The position numbers and the translations under genes are program-made. A DNA stretch of 40,360 nt, from positions 1 to 40,360 of the IMG/VR virus record IMGVR_UViG_3300010392_000262. One strand, written 5' to 3'. How positions within the stretch are numbered: the first letter of the stretch is position 1; every line of letters starts with the position of its first letter. Origin of the DNA: a virus. The notes under the pieces are model-generated. The model made no database searches. It was not told the origin of the DNA and saw only the letters and a list, made by a program, of their open reading frames with translations. Below, in pieces: positions 32,024-40,360 of the stretch.

Positions 32024-32404
32024 ATGAAAATAGAATTATTAAAAGATTTAACAATTGAGGACGAACTATTAACCGTAGAACAAATTGCATCTATGGCTAC
32101 AAGAGTTAGCCAATTAGATATGCTTTCCAAAATCTACATAACACTTAATTATGTGGCGTATGATCTATCAAAATTCAACAACGAAAGCGGTGTAGATATG
32201 GTAAAAATCTATGAGTTTATTGACAAGAATTTATGGAAAGCGATCACCAGAAAAATGGGAAGAAAAAAGATTGCTTACATTAAATCATTGGCGAAAGAAA
32301 GATATTTAGAAATAAATAATCCTATTAATAAATTGGTTTTATCTGCGGATGACCTAAGTGTACTCCAAAAGATGGGTGATGAAAATGCCAAAAAAGATAA
32401 TTAA
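32024..32404 (+). CDS. Candidate tail-assembly protein
   Basis: A 126-residue protein starting at ATG 32024 after AAAGGAGAATG. It is helical and Lys/Leu-rich, with the length of tail-assembly chaperones, which normally lie one or two genes before the tape measure. It overlaps the next gene by 20 bases in the +1 frame. I found no convincing slippery site for programmed frameshifting, and the downstream gene has its own start. Confidence 0.65.
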   Translation: MKIELLKDLTIEDELLTVEQIASMATRVSQLDMLSKIYITLNYVAYDLSKFNNESGVDMVKIYEFIDKNLWKAITRKMGRKKIAYIKSLAKERYLEINNPINKLVLSADDLSVLQKMGDENAKKDN

Positions 32405-32840
32405 AAACTACACAGAACTTTTTAAAGCCATGAATGAAATTACGTTTGTGGCTTTAACTGTGCTTGGAGATAAAGTACAAGAAATGTGGATTCAGTATAC
32501 ACAAGAAAGATGGTATGATAAATATGATCCAAATGTGTACGAAAGAACTTTTGCAATTTTACAAGCAATAATACAAACGGACATAATTCAAATTGGAAAA
32601 AACAAATTTAAAGTTGATGTTTATATCGATTACAATGTTATGAATGCCTACCATCCAAATACATATGGGATAATAGATGGTGAAGCAACTGTAGATTTGA
32701 TAGAAAATATAGGACATGCATTCATTGGAGACACAAGGGATGGAACGCATGCATTTGAGGATATAATTGAATGGCTTAGGATGGATTACGAAAGATACTT
32801 ATTATCTGAAATTCCTAAGTATGGGTACGACTTAAAATAA
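32385..32840 (+). CDS. Hypothetical protein before the tape measure
   Basis: A 151-residue protein. I place the start at ATG 32385 because GGGTGATG precedes it; an upstream in-frame start would overlap further into the previous gene. Residues 12-110 are helical and aromatic with W-I-Q-Y-T and R-W-Y-D-K-Y, followed by acidic strands. Immediately before the tape measure, it may be a tail-assembly chaperone or a minor tail protein. No family recognised. Confidence 0.65.
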   Translation: MPKKIIKNYTELFKAMNEITFVALTVLGDKVQEMWIQYTQERWYDKYDPNVYERTFAILQAIIQTDIIQIGKNKFKVDVYIDYNVMNAYHPNTYGIIDGEATVDLIENIGHAFIGDTRDGTHAFEDIIEWLRMDYERYLLSEIPKYGYDLK

Positions 32841-32853
32841 GGTGGTGATTTAA

Positions 32854-35800
32854 TTGGCTGAAGATTTCAGAGTATCCCTCATAGGTGAATTAAACGAGGC
32901 AGCAACAAAAAAAGAGATAGAATCGGATTTAAAAAAGATAGAAAAAAGTGTTGGTAATATTGACATTGGTAAATTAACATCAATGAATCAAACCTTTAAA
33001 AAGACAAAAGAAGGAACAAAAGAATTAAACAAAGAGATTTTGACTTTTAAAAATTCTCTTGGACAAACAACAAGAGTGACAAAGGATGCTCAAGGAAATA
33101 TTGAAAAAGTATCTCAGTCAATGAAAGTTTTAAAAACAGAGTCAAAAAAAACTACTGATACTACTAAAAAATTGACAGATGCAACTAAAGAGGGAGCAAA
33201 AGCTTCGATGTCATTTGGTCAACAAACACTCGAAGCGGCGAAAAAATTCGGAATTTGGTCAGCAGTGACCTCGATCTATTTCGCAGCAATTCGTGGACTT
33301 AAACAAATGGTGGATGAGGTTAAAAACCTTGATGACGCACTCGTAGAAATGTCAAAAGTTTCTGAATTGTCTGGAGAATCACTCCAACGATTTGGGGATA
33401 TAGCAGCAGATGTAGGTAAAAAAATAAACGCAACCGCTGCTGACGTAGTTAATGCTGCTGCAGATTTCTCAAGAATGGGATTTGGAGAAGAAGAATCTCT
33501 TCGATTAGCAGAAGATGCTCTGGTATTGACTAAAATAGCAGACGGAATTACAGAAGTCGATGAAGCAACCAAGGCATTAACTTCTACATTAAAAGGTTTT
33601 AACATGGATGCGTCTGAAAGTAGACATATAATTGATGCATTGAATGAAGTTTCAAATAATTTTGCAATAAATACAGACGATTTAGCAGAAGGGCTTAGAC
33701 GTACTGCCGGTGTAATGGCACAATCTAATACATCATTCGAAGAGACAATAGGACTGATCACTGGAGCGCAAGAATCTTTGCAGCAAATCGAAAAAGTGTC
33801 AAGTGGATTAATTACCATTTCTACCAGATTAAGGAAAGTGGGAGAATCTACAGAAGACGTTAATGGACTTACTGTAAAATTAGATGAAGCATTTAGAAAA
33901 TACACTGATGGTGCTGTAAGAATAGAAGATGCAAATGGATCAATGAGGTCAACATATGACATATTGACTGATTTGGCACAAGTTTGGGATACATTAGATG
34001 ATAAGTCTCAAGCATATTTAGGATTTTTAGCCTCAGGGACTAGGCAAACACCTGTTCTTAATTCTCTAATGAGCAATCTCAACAACACAATTAGTGCAAC
34101 TAGCACAGCTATGGATTCGGCGGGTTCAGCACAAGAAGAGTTTAATAAAGTAATGAACAGCTTACAAGGTAGACTCGATAAGCTTGGTGCTACTTGGAGT
34201 AGGATCGCAACTGATTTTATTAGCAGTGGATTCTTAAAAATGTTGTTAGATATGGTAACTGAAATATCATCATTGGTTGAATCAGTTGGAATGTTGAATA
34301 TAGTTTTATTGGGATTATCAGTAATATTCGCCAAAAATGCAAGCAAAATGCTGCCATTCCTAGATGGATTAGTAAGTATGGGTATTGGATTCGAAACAAT
34401 AGGCATAAAAGCTACATTGGCTGCAGCCGGAGTAACCGGATTACAGATAGCCATGGGTGGAATAGCTATAGTGGTTGGTGCAGTTGCCGCTGCATTCGTA
34501 ATATTAAATAAACAGCATCAAGAATTCATTAGAGACACAAAAGAATCAAATGAAGAATTAGAAATATATATAAAACAATGGGAAAAACTTAATGAAGTGC
34601 AACGTGAGAATGCCAAACTCAAGGCGAATGAAATTGTTGCAGATTTACGAACAGAATATAAAGAAGCGAAAGAAGAACTTGTAGGACTAAACGAAGAGCT
34701 TGATAGACTAGATAAAGCCCTAGAAATAGAAAACATGGGTAACCAGACTGATAATGCTGAGAATTTATCTAAAGCAGTTTCAGAGCTAAGAGATAGACAG
34801 TCAGAGTTGAATCTAGTTATAGAAACATTTGAAGATGCTTTGGCGATATCCAATGGTTCTTTAGATGAAAAAACAAAAAAAGAAAAAGAGGTACGGGAAA
34901 CGTCAATTGCGTTGACCGAATCATGGAAATCTCAATTAGAAACAAATGAAGAAGTAATAAAATCTTTAAAACAATCAATTACAATTTATACAAAAGTTCA
35001 AGATAAAATTAAAGAAATTACAAAAGATTACGAATTCATGTCTGATGCGGGCAAGGAACAGGCTAGGGCATTCATACAAAATGAAATCGATAAATCGAAA
35101 AAGCTTAAAGAGGCAGTTCTTGAACGTATAAAACTCTACCAGGCTGAATTCGATGCAATGCTAAAATTGATCATGATGGGAGAAGAAACACTAACCACTG
35201 GTCAGCTTAAAAGATTCACAGAACTCAGTAGCGGAATTGGTGCACTTGTAGAACGAGTGGAAGAAATTACAATTTCTACAAATAAACTGGAATCTACTTT
35301 TGATGATATCACAAAAACTACAGAAGAAACGACCAAAGCATTAAAAGACCTTTCATCTCAAATTGAGTCAGAAAATGTCAAAGCTGTAGAGAAATACCGC
35401 GACACCATCGTCGAAGCCTTGGATGAGGAAAAAGAACTTATTGATCGTAATAAGGAAGCATGGGAGCGTGATTTTGAAGACCGTCAAACTGCTTCTGATC
35501 GATATTATGAAGATTTATTGGACTCATATGATGCTGAGACAGACGCATTAAAAGAAAAACGTGAAATTGAAGAAGAAATAGCGGATATACAAAAGACTCA
35601 AGTTGAATTAACAAAACTTCAAGAGAAATTAGCTGATATTTCCAAGCAACGTAATGTTCGCGTATTAACCGCAAGTGGATGGCAATGGGTTGCTGATCCT
35701 TCAGAAATTGCAAAAGCCAATGAAGAAATAGCAGATATGGAAGAAACTTTGGCTGAGCAACAACAGGCTAAATTAGAAGCCGATCAAGACCGTTCTAGAG

Positions 35801-36522
35801 AGGCTACACGTCGTCACTATGAAGAAGAAAAACTCATAGTAGATAGAGCGTTCGAAGATGAACAAACTATCGTAGAACGTGGATATGAAGATCAGTACAA
35901 TACAATAGACTTTTGGCTAGATGAAATAAAAGATGAGGAATCATCAAATTATGCAGATCGTATATCCAACTTACAAACATTTGTAAATAATTACAATGCT
36001 GAAATGGCTAAGATGGGTGGAGGAGCAATAGGTACACCAAAAACTCCAACTATTCAAGATCCGGGTGGAACTCCAACATCACAAAGGGATGAAACAATCC
36101 AACAAATGAAACTGAATAGTGCTCAATGGGGTGCAGCTTCTGAGACGGAAAAGAAAAGATTAGCTGACGAAAACCTAAAGCTAGGTGGAAGTATTGGTTG
36201 GAGCAGAAATCCTGCTGGAGAATGGATAGATGAGTCTGGAAAACGTGCGTATGCGAATGGTGGATTAAATAATTATACTGGAGATGCGGCAATGCATGGA
36301 ACATCAACACGTCCAGAAATGGTATTAAATAATACTCAAGCTGCTGGTTTATTTAACTTTGTAAAAAGTTTAAGCAATATGGACATGTCATCGATGATGA
36401 ATAAAACACCAGTTTCATCTGGTGGAGGCGACACATATAATCTTAAAATAATGGCTCCAAATGGTGCTACATTGAGTGGATTATTAACACAAGCAAAACA
36501 AATGTCCAAACATGGGAGATAG
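32854..36522 (+). CDS. Tail tape-measure protein
   Basis: A 1222-residue protein starting at TTG 32854 after GGTGGTG. Residues about 130-330 match the TP901-type minor tail core (helices with N-L-D-D-A-L-V-E-M-S-K, then A-A-D-F-S-R-M-G). A hydrophobic span around 475-555 may insert into the host membrane. Long charged coiled coils fill 555-1050. The end has the common phage motif Y-A-N-G-G then H-G-T-S-T-R-P-E-M-V-L-N, and a final helix. Using the rule of about 0.15 nm per residue, the tail would be near 180 nm, in the siphovirus range. It is the expected partner of tail tube and baseplate genes. Confidence 0.93.
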   Translation: MAEDFRVSLIGELNEAATKKEIESDLKKIEKSVGNIDIGKLTSMNQTFKKTKEGTKELNKEILTFKNSLGQTTRVTKDAQGNIEKVSQSMKVLKTESKKTTDTTKKLTDATKEGAKASMSFGQQTLEAAKKFGIWSAVTSIYFAAIRGLKQMVDEVKNLDDALVEMSKVSELSGESLQRFGDIAADVGKKINATAADVVNAAADFSRMGFGEEESLRLAEDALVLTKIADGITEVDEATKALTSTLKGFNMDASESRHIIDALNEVSNNFAINTDDLAEGLRRTAGVMAQSNTSFEETIGLITGAQESLQQIEKVSSGLITISTRLRKVGESTEDVNGLTVKLDEAFRKYTDGAVRIEDANGSMRSTYDILTDLAQVWDTLDDKSQAYLGFLASGTRQTPVLNSLMSNLNNTISATSTAMDSAGSAQEEFNKVMNSLQGRLDKLGATWSRIATDFISSGFLKMLLDMVTEISSLVESVGMLNIVLLGLSVIFAKNASKMLPFLDGLVSMGIGFETIGIKATLAAAGVTGLQIAMGGIAIVVGAVAAAFVILNKQHQEFIRDTKESNEELEIYIKQWEKLNEVQRENAKLKANEIVADLRTEYKEAKEELVGLNEELDRLDKALEIENMGNQTDNAENLSKAVSELRDRQSELNLVIETFEDALAISNGSLDEKTKKEKEVRETSIALTESWKSQLETNEEVIKSLKQSITIYTKVQDKIKEITKDYEFMSDAGKEQARAFIQNEIDKSKKLKEAVLERIKLYQAEFDAMLKLIMMGEETLTTGQLKRFTELSSGIGALVERVEEITISTNKLESTFDDITKTTEETTKALKDLSSQIESENVKAVEKYRDTIVEALDEEKELIDRNKEAWERDFEDRQTASDRYYEDLLDSYDAETDALKEKREIEEEIADIQKTQVELTKLQEKLADISKQRNVRVLTASGWQWVADPSEIAKANEEIADMEETLAEQQQAKLEADQDRSREATRRHYEEEKLIVDRAFEDEQTIVERGYEDQYNTIDFWLDEIKDEESSNYADRISNLQTFVNNYNAEMAKMGGGAIGTPKTPTIQDPGGTPTSQRDETIQQMKLNSAQWGAASETEKKRLADENLKLGGSIGWSRNPAGEWIDESGKRAYANGGLNNYTGDAAMHGTSTRPEMVLNNTQAAGLFNFVKSLSNMDMSSMMNKTPVSSGGGDTYNLKIMAPNGATLSGLLTQAKQMSKHGR

Positions 36523-36532
36523 GAGGGAATAA

Positions 36533-37840
36533 ATGGCAATAATTTTTGAACCAATTAGACAACTTATGACACCTCAAAATACTGCAATAGACCCTTCTGT
36601 TGACAATGATTTCATTGTAGTACTAAATGGTGGTACAGGGATAGCATATAGATATAGGGTTTTTGATGTAAACAACAATTTGGTAGCAACCCCATCTACG
36701 AATCGTGTAGACCTGGGGGCTACTGTTTTTAATGGAGACTCAATACCACATACTGTAAATGGTGGAGATTTAGTGGCAGGAAATGAGTATAGATATCAGT
36801 TTGACTTATATGGAAATGACTTAACCGTCAGCTCTATTGATCTTGGAACAGATATTCTTACTGTGGCTAATCACAATTTAAACAGTGGAGATATTGTATA
36901 TATCCAAAGTGATACTACATTACCACCGGGTACATCTGCATTCACTGTGTATTATATAGGTAGAATCAACTCAAATGAATTGGCATTGTATGACACTTAT
37001 GAAGCCGCAAAGATTGATGGAACTAGAGTCAACATAACTGGAGCAGGAAGTGGAACTATTACAATATCAAATATAGCAATAAGTGCACAAGTAAAATTCT
37101 TTGCAAATAGCACACCATCATTAGTTTTAACCGGTGGAACTTTGACTGAACAATCAGAAGAATTTGTTCCAGTATATACACAAGCGGAATCTATACTTAA
37201 CACATATTTCAATGCGTATTTATATGATTCAGATGGAAATCTTGAGGATGAAAGTGGACAAGTATTTAGTTCTGATGTTCGATATACATTTAGTGGATTA
37301 AGAAGCGGGCTTTCATATAAAGTTCAATTTATAGCAGTAAACGCACGAAGTCAAACTTCTGATACTGGATTGGTGGACTTTGATGTAACTTATGCTACAC
37401 CTAGTATTGGCATAGAACCTACGGTGACAAATCAAGAAAATAGATCATCAGTATTAGTTGAATGGGCAGACATAGTGCAAATTATTGGATCGATAACTGG
37501 TTCAAGTTCATATGTTGACGATTTTATGGAAGCGGGAAATACCGCATTAAACATTACATCCGGTTCATTACTCGAATTTACTGGGTTAACAATTGAAGGC
37601 GATCAAACATTAGCATTTATTTGGTATCCAGATACAACAGGGTATAGTGGAGACATAGTAAAAATGGAAAACACTACCTCTGGAGATTATTTAACTGTGT
37701 CTTATGATGGAACTAGATTTTCTAGAGATATAAATGGAGTAGTTTTTAATGAACCAAATCAAGCATTAGTTTCAAATCAGGTTTATTTAATTGCAATTAC
37801 ATCTCAAAAGTTATTTATAGTGGATTTCACAACAATATAA
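36533..37840 (+). CDS. Tail protein with fibronectin-type domains
   Basis: A 435-residue protein starting at ATG 36533 after GGAGGG. Residues 20-90 and about 195-290 have the strand pattern of fibronectin type III or Ig-like domains (Y-T-F-S-G-L-R-S-G-L-S-Y-K-V-Q-F). Between them, 105-180 matches a common phage insert (L-N-S-G-D-I-V-Y, Y-Y-I-G-R-I-N). The last 130 residues resemble a laminin-G or lectin-like beta sandwich. Position right after the tape measure suggests a distal-tail or adhesion protein contacting host sugars. Confidence 0.7.
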   Translation: MAIIFEPIRQLMTPQNTAIDPSVDNDFIVVLNGGTGIAYRYRVFDVNNNLVATPSTNRVDLGATVFNGDSIPHTVNGGDLVAGNEYRYQFDLYGNDLTVSSIDLGTDILTVANHNLNSGDIVYIQSDTTLPPGTSAFTVYYIGRINSNELALYDTYEAAKIDGTRVNITGAGSGTITISNIAISAQVKFFANSTPSLVLTGGTLTEQSEEFVPVYTQAESILNTYFNAYLYDSDGNLEDESGQVFSSDVRYTFSGLRSGLSYKVQFIAVNARSQTSDTGLVDFDVTYATPSIGIEPTVTNQENRSSVLVEWADIVQIIGSITGSSSYVDDFMEAGNTALNITSGSLLEFTGLTIEGDQTLAFIWYPDTTGYSGDIVKMENTTSGDYLTVSYDGTRFSRDINGVVFNEPNQALVSNQVYLIAITSQKLFIVDFTTI

Positions 37841-37852
37841 AAGGAGGATAAT

Positions 37853-38728
37853 ATGAGCGGTTTAGGCAATTTCTTCTTGGGCGTAACGCCCTTGCAGTCT
37901 TTCAACCCAGTAGTACCTCCTGGAGTTTCTTATGACAAGATAACATTTTATGGTGGAAATACTGGAACAACAATAGACTCCGTATGGGGCAGAAACGAAA
38001 TAATAGATGATGAAGTAATAGAAGGTTATAATTTGGTAACATATATACCGGAATGGACAACTTCTACATATATGTTGGCATTGTTCGACAACACGTTGGA
38101 TGCTGGTAATATTTCTGGATTGACATCGCCAATTCTTACATGGCAAATATTCAGACAAGACCCAGACCAAACACAACTCAGACTTTTAGCAGAAGTAGAT
38201 GTTTCTGAAACTTCATATGAAGATTTTAGAGCGTTAGTAAATAATAATTACAGATATTTAATATTTGGTAAGAGTGCAACTGAGATTTCAAATCCTTTGA
38301 CAAGTGGATTTATAACACCAGAGCATTATGGTTGGTTTTTAATAGATGCCACGGATGAGATTCCTTATAAATTTGATTTAAACACAACTAGTGGTTCTAA
38401 TCAAACAGATGAAGACTATACTGAGTTTAATACAAACAATAGGACTAATTCATTTAGTAGAGGAAATAGAAATGCTAAGAGAAATACAGTTAGTGCAGTA
38501 ATCAAAGATGAAACACAATGTTTAACTATTGATCAAACGAATGAATTACTTAACCAATTTAACACATTTATAACAAGTACAAAGACTAAATATGTAAAAG
38601 ATAGAAGAGGTAGAATTTACAAAGTGTTTACATTTGGTGAATCAGAACCTCAATGGAATGAAAATATATTAGATCAATTAGTTAGAGTTACATTTAGCTA
38701 TGTGGAAAGTGGAGATGTATTTGAATAG
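37853..38728 (+). CDS. Baseplate/distal tail candidate
   Basis: A 291-residue protein starting at ATG 37853 after AAGGAGG. It has an N-terminal beta region with P-V-V-P-P-G-V-S, a basic middle (S-F-S-R-G-N-R-N-A-K-R) near 200-212, and a C-terminal part ending with Y-K-V-F-T-F-G-E-S-E and L-V-R-V-T-F-S-Y-V-E, the sort of strands found in distal-tail or baseplate ring proteins. Order after the tape measure agrees. I cannot name the family. Confidence 0.65.
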   Translation: MSGLGNFFLGVTPLQSFNPVVPPGVSYDKITFYGGNTGTTIDSVWGRNEIIDDEVIEGYNLVTYIPEWTTSTYMLALFDNTLDAGNISGLTSPILTWQIFRQDPDQTQLRLLAEVDVSETSYEDFRALVNNNYRYLIFGKSATEISNPLTSGFITPEHYGWFLIDATDEIPYKFDLNTTSGSNQTDEDYTEFNTNNRTNSFSRGNRNAKRNTVSAVIKDETQCLTIDQTNELLNQFNTFITSTKTKYVKDRRGRIYKVFTFGESEPQWNENILDQLVRVTFSYVESGDVFE

Positions 38729-38739
38729 GGAGGGATTTG

Positions 38740-39882
38740 ATGGCTACATTACAAGATTATTTAGCATACTTAGATAGACCAGAAAAACGTCCCGTGTATA
38801 AAGTTGAATTACTTAGAAAAGAAAATGAAGAACCTTACGCCAGTATTGAGGGAGACCTAGAGAATAACTCAGGGTCTCTTAATATTAGTTTTTCGGAAGG
38901 GGTTAGACGTACATGTAATTTCACATTACAAAACTTTGATTTACAATATATACCACTAATAAAAGATATTAATATAGCAAGTAAATTCAAATTATATCTT
39001 GGGTTTAATATTGATGGAGAGAATTTCTATCCTCAATCACAAGGAGTATTTTTCTTTGATGACCCTTCTTTAACAAGTGCTAATGCCAGTAGGACAGTTT
39101 CTATTGGTGGGACGGATAAATTTGCTGGATTAAATGGTGGAAATGGTGGAATTCTAGAAGGTACATATACTGCAGATTCTGGCACTAAGGTTTCACAGAT
39201 TGTCAGAAGTGTACTTGCACTAGATATAGTTAGAGACCCAATTGAACCAATAATTGACGAGTCGCTTGAAGATTTGACGATACCTTATGATTTAACAAAA
39301 GAGATGGGTGAAACAGTTTCTAGTATATTGTTTGATGCTGCTTTTGCAATATCGGCATATGTTTATTACGATGAAAATGGGGCATTAAATTTAAAACCAT
39401 TGAAACAAGATAATCAGAAGGGTGTTGTATATAGTTATACATATGATAATGTCAATTACCTTGGAAGCGGAAAACGAATTGGATTAAGTCAGTTGTATAA
39501 TGCAACTGTTATTATAGCAGACAATACACAAAATAGTAGTATACCTCTTTATTATGAGGCGGTAAACAATGATCCGAGTGACATCAACTCAGTAGTTAAC
39601 TCAAAGAAAAAAGTTAAGAAAATTGTTGATTATATCAAAGGGATAACTACCGTTGATGAAATAGAAATAAGAGGAGAATGGGAGCTTAGAAAAGTATCAG
39701 CGTTAGGCTCAAGTTGGAGTATAAATAGTGTTCCATTTTATCATCTTGATGTAAATCAAGTAGTTACAGTCGGTGATGAATATGTTGATTCAGACTTTGA
39801 AAGATCTTTAATAAATAGTATTTCAATACCAATTGGAACTGGTGGAACAATGACTATAAATGCAATCAAGACAGTTGAATAG
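38740..39882 (+). CDS. Baseplate hub-like protein
   Basis: A 380-residue protein. ATG 38740 is used, five bases after GGGAGGG; the TTG at 38737 would be only two bases away. The sequence (K-R-P-V-Y-K-V-E-L-L-R, then S-L-N-I-S-F-S-E-G-V-R-R and long beta segments to residue 380) fits hub proteins of the gp27/XkdQ type that close the tail tip. Central residues 150-220 include helices typical of the hub insert. Assignment is by pattern and location. Confidence 0.7.
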   Translation: MATLQDYLAYLDRPEKRPVYKVELLRKENEEPYASIEGDLENNSGSLNISFSEGVRRTCNFTLQNFDLQYIPLIKDINIASKFKLYLGFNIDGENFYPQSQGVFFFDDPSLTSANASRTVSIGGTDKFAGLNGGNGGILEGTYTADSGTKVSQIVRSVLALDIVRDPIEPIIDESLEDLTIPYDLTKEMGETVSSILFDAAFAISAYVYYDENGALNLKPLKQDNQKGVVYSYTYDNVNYLGSGKRIGLSQLYNATVIIADNTQNSSIPLYYEAVNNDPSDINSVVNSKKKVKKIVDYIKGITTVDEIEIRGEWELRKVSALGSSWSINSVPFYHLDVNQVVTVGDEYVDSDFERSLINSISIPIGTGGTMTINAIKTVE

Positions 39883-39893
39883 GAGGTGTACGG

Positions 39894-40178
39894 GTGAATG
39901 ATTATCAAGAAGCTGAATTGCTGAATGAAGTCCAGAAAGAAATGATGTACAAACTATTTGACATTTGGGCAAGAGAAAACAGATTAACTCAGCAGAAGGT
40001 TGCTATAGTGGCAACTGGTGGAGTTGCAGATGCTACCGCTACTGTATATTTTCCTCCTGATTTAGTAACTGTGAGTAGTCCATTTAAAAATAAAACAGGA
40101 AGAACTTTGGTCAACGGTGAAAAAGTATATATACTTTTAAAATACAAAGAGAGCGATCAAGGATGGATTATAGATTAA
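39894..40178 (+). CDS. Small baseplate-region protein
   Basis: A 94-residue protein starting at GTG 39894, five bases after AGGAGGTG. A helical N-terminal third is followed by an all-beta part (A-T-A-T-V-Y-F-P-P-D, then Y-I-L-L-K-Y-K-E-S-D-Q-G-W) with the look of a small beta-barrel or OB-like fold, as used at the tail tip. It follows the hub gene by 11 bases. No family recognised. Confidence 0.65.
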   Translation: MNDYQEAELLNEVQKEMMYKLFDIWARENRLTQQKVAIVATGGVADATATVYFPPDLVTVSSPFKNKTGRTLVNGEKVYILLKYKESDQGWIID

Positions 40179-40191
40179 AAGGAGGTTTGGT

Positions 40192-40360
40192 ATGGCAAAA
40201 GGAAATTTACCAAATGATGTAAGTTCCGGTGTACCTAACGTCGGAAATTTAACAAGTGAACAAATAGAATATAATAGACTATATAATTCATTAACTAGAA
40301 CACAAACTGGAGAGGGGAAATACCCATCACCATCAGGTACATCTCCTAGTTCTGGCTTGA
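40192..40360 (+). CDS. Tail-tip or fibre protein, 5' fragment
   Basis: ATG 40192 follows AAAGGAGG and the frame is open to the window edge, giving 56 residues. It is Gly/Ser/Pro/Asn-rich (for example G-K-Y-P-S-P-S-G-T-S-P-S-S-G), typical of a flexible N-terminal linker of tail fibre or tip proteins. The rest lies outside the window, so no firm function can be given. Confidence 0.6.
   Translation, partial: MAKGNLPNDVSSGVPNVGNLTSEQIEYNRLYNSLTRTQTGEGKYPSPSGTSPSSGL

Noticed and set aside
32358-32404. Programmed frameshift joining the two tail-assembly genes before the tape measure
   Set aside because: The A run near 32390 is not in a standard slippery arrangement for the +1 frame, and the second gene has a good start at 32385 with its own ribosome binding site.
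1-40360. tRNA genes
   Set aside because: I looked for GGTTCRA-type T-loops with flanking stems and found none forming a cloverleaf; a short or unusual tRNA could be missed by eye.

Overview
This window looks like the late half of a temperate, SPbeta-like siphovirus (free phage or prophage) of a low-GC Gram-positive host. The evidence is strongly AT-rich DNA, GGAGG-type ribosome binding sites, frequent TTG/GTG starts, every convincing gene on the + strand, and a gene order ending in a long tape-measure gene. The best lineage marker is a single-chain RNA polymerase of the YonO type (5783-8383) ahead of the terminase, portal, capsid and tail genes. A tyrosine recombinase lies a few genes before the tape measure, as I recall for SPbeta. 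This comparison is from memory and reading, not from a search.

Regions. (1) 1-1425: small hypothetical genes, two of them likely one-helix membrane proteins, closed by an intrinsic terminator at 1431-1454. (2) 1455-3872: about 2.4 kb without a credible gene. It is full of hairpins and dispersed direct and inverted repeats, and its G/C strand bias flips sharply near 3170 and returns near 3500. It is a candidate replication origin, partition site or untranslated RNA locus. (3) 3873-8383: a possible replication or DNA-binding protein, three small genes and the RNA polymerase, fed by two near-identical promoters (3509-3555 and 4866-4912). (4) 8384-8680: a structured intergenic region directly after the polymerase gene. 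(5) 8681-12773: RusA-like resolvase, two small proteins, a beta-CASP metallo-beta-lactamase RNase, a ClpP-family protease and a calcineurin-like phosphoesterase. (6) 12851-20689: terminase region, portal, protease/scaffold, two likely decoration proteins and the major capsid protein, ending in a terminator. (7) 20762-24988: connector and tail-completion candidates and the probable tail tube protein. (8) 25137-31038: virion accessory genes, one of them frameshifted, a free-standing homing endonuclease and the tyrosine recombinase. (9) 31039-40360: a second homing endonuclease, tail-assembly genes, the 1222-residue tape measure and baseplate/fibre genes running off the right edge.

How it may work (inference): host RNA polymerase reads the 3509 and 4866 promoters and makes the phage polymerase, which would then transcribe the long co-directional virion operon. 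The beta-CASP RNase, ClpP-like protease and phosphoesterase sit between the polymerase and terminase genes, where they could process late RNA or proteins. No tRNA gene, CRISPR array or insertion sequence was recognised.
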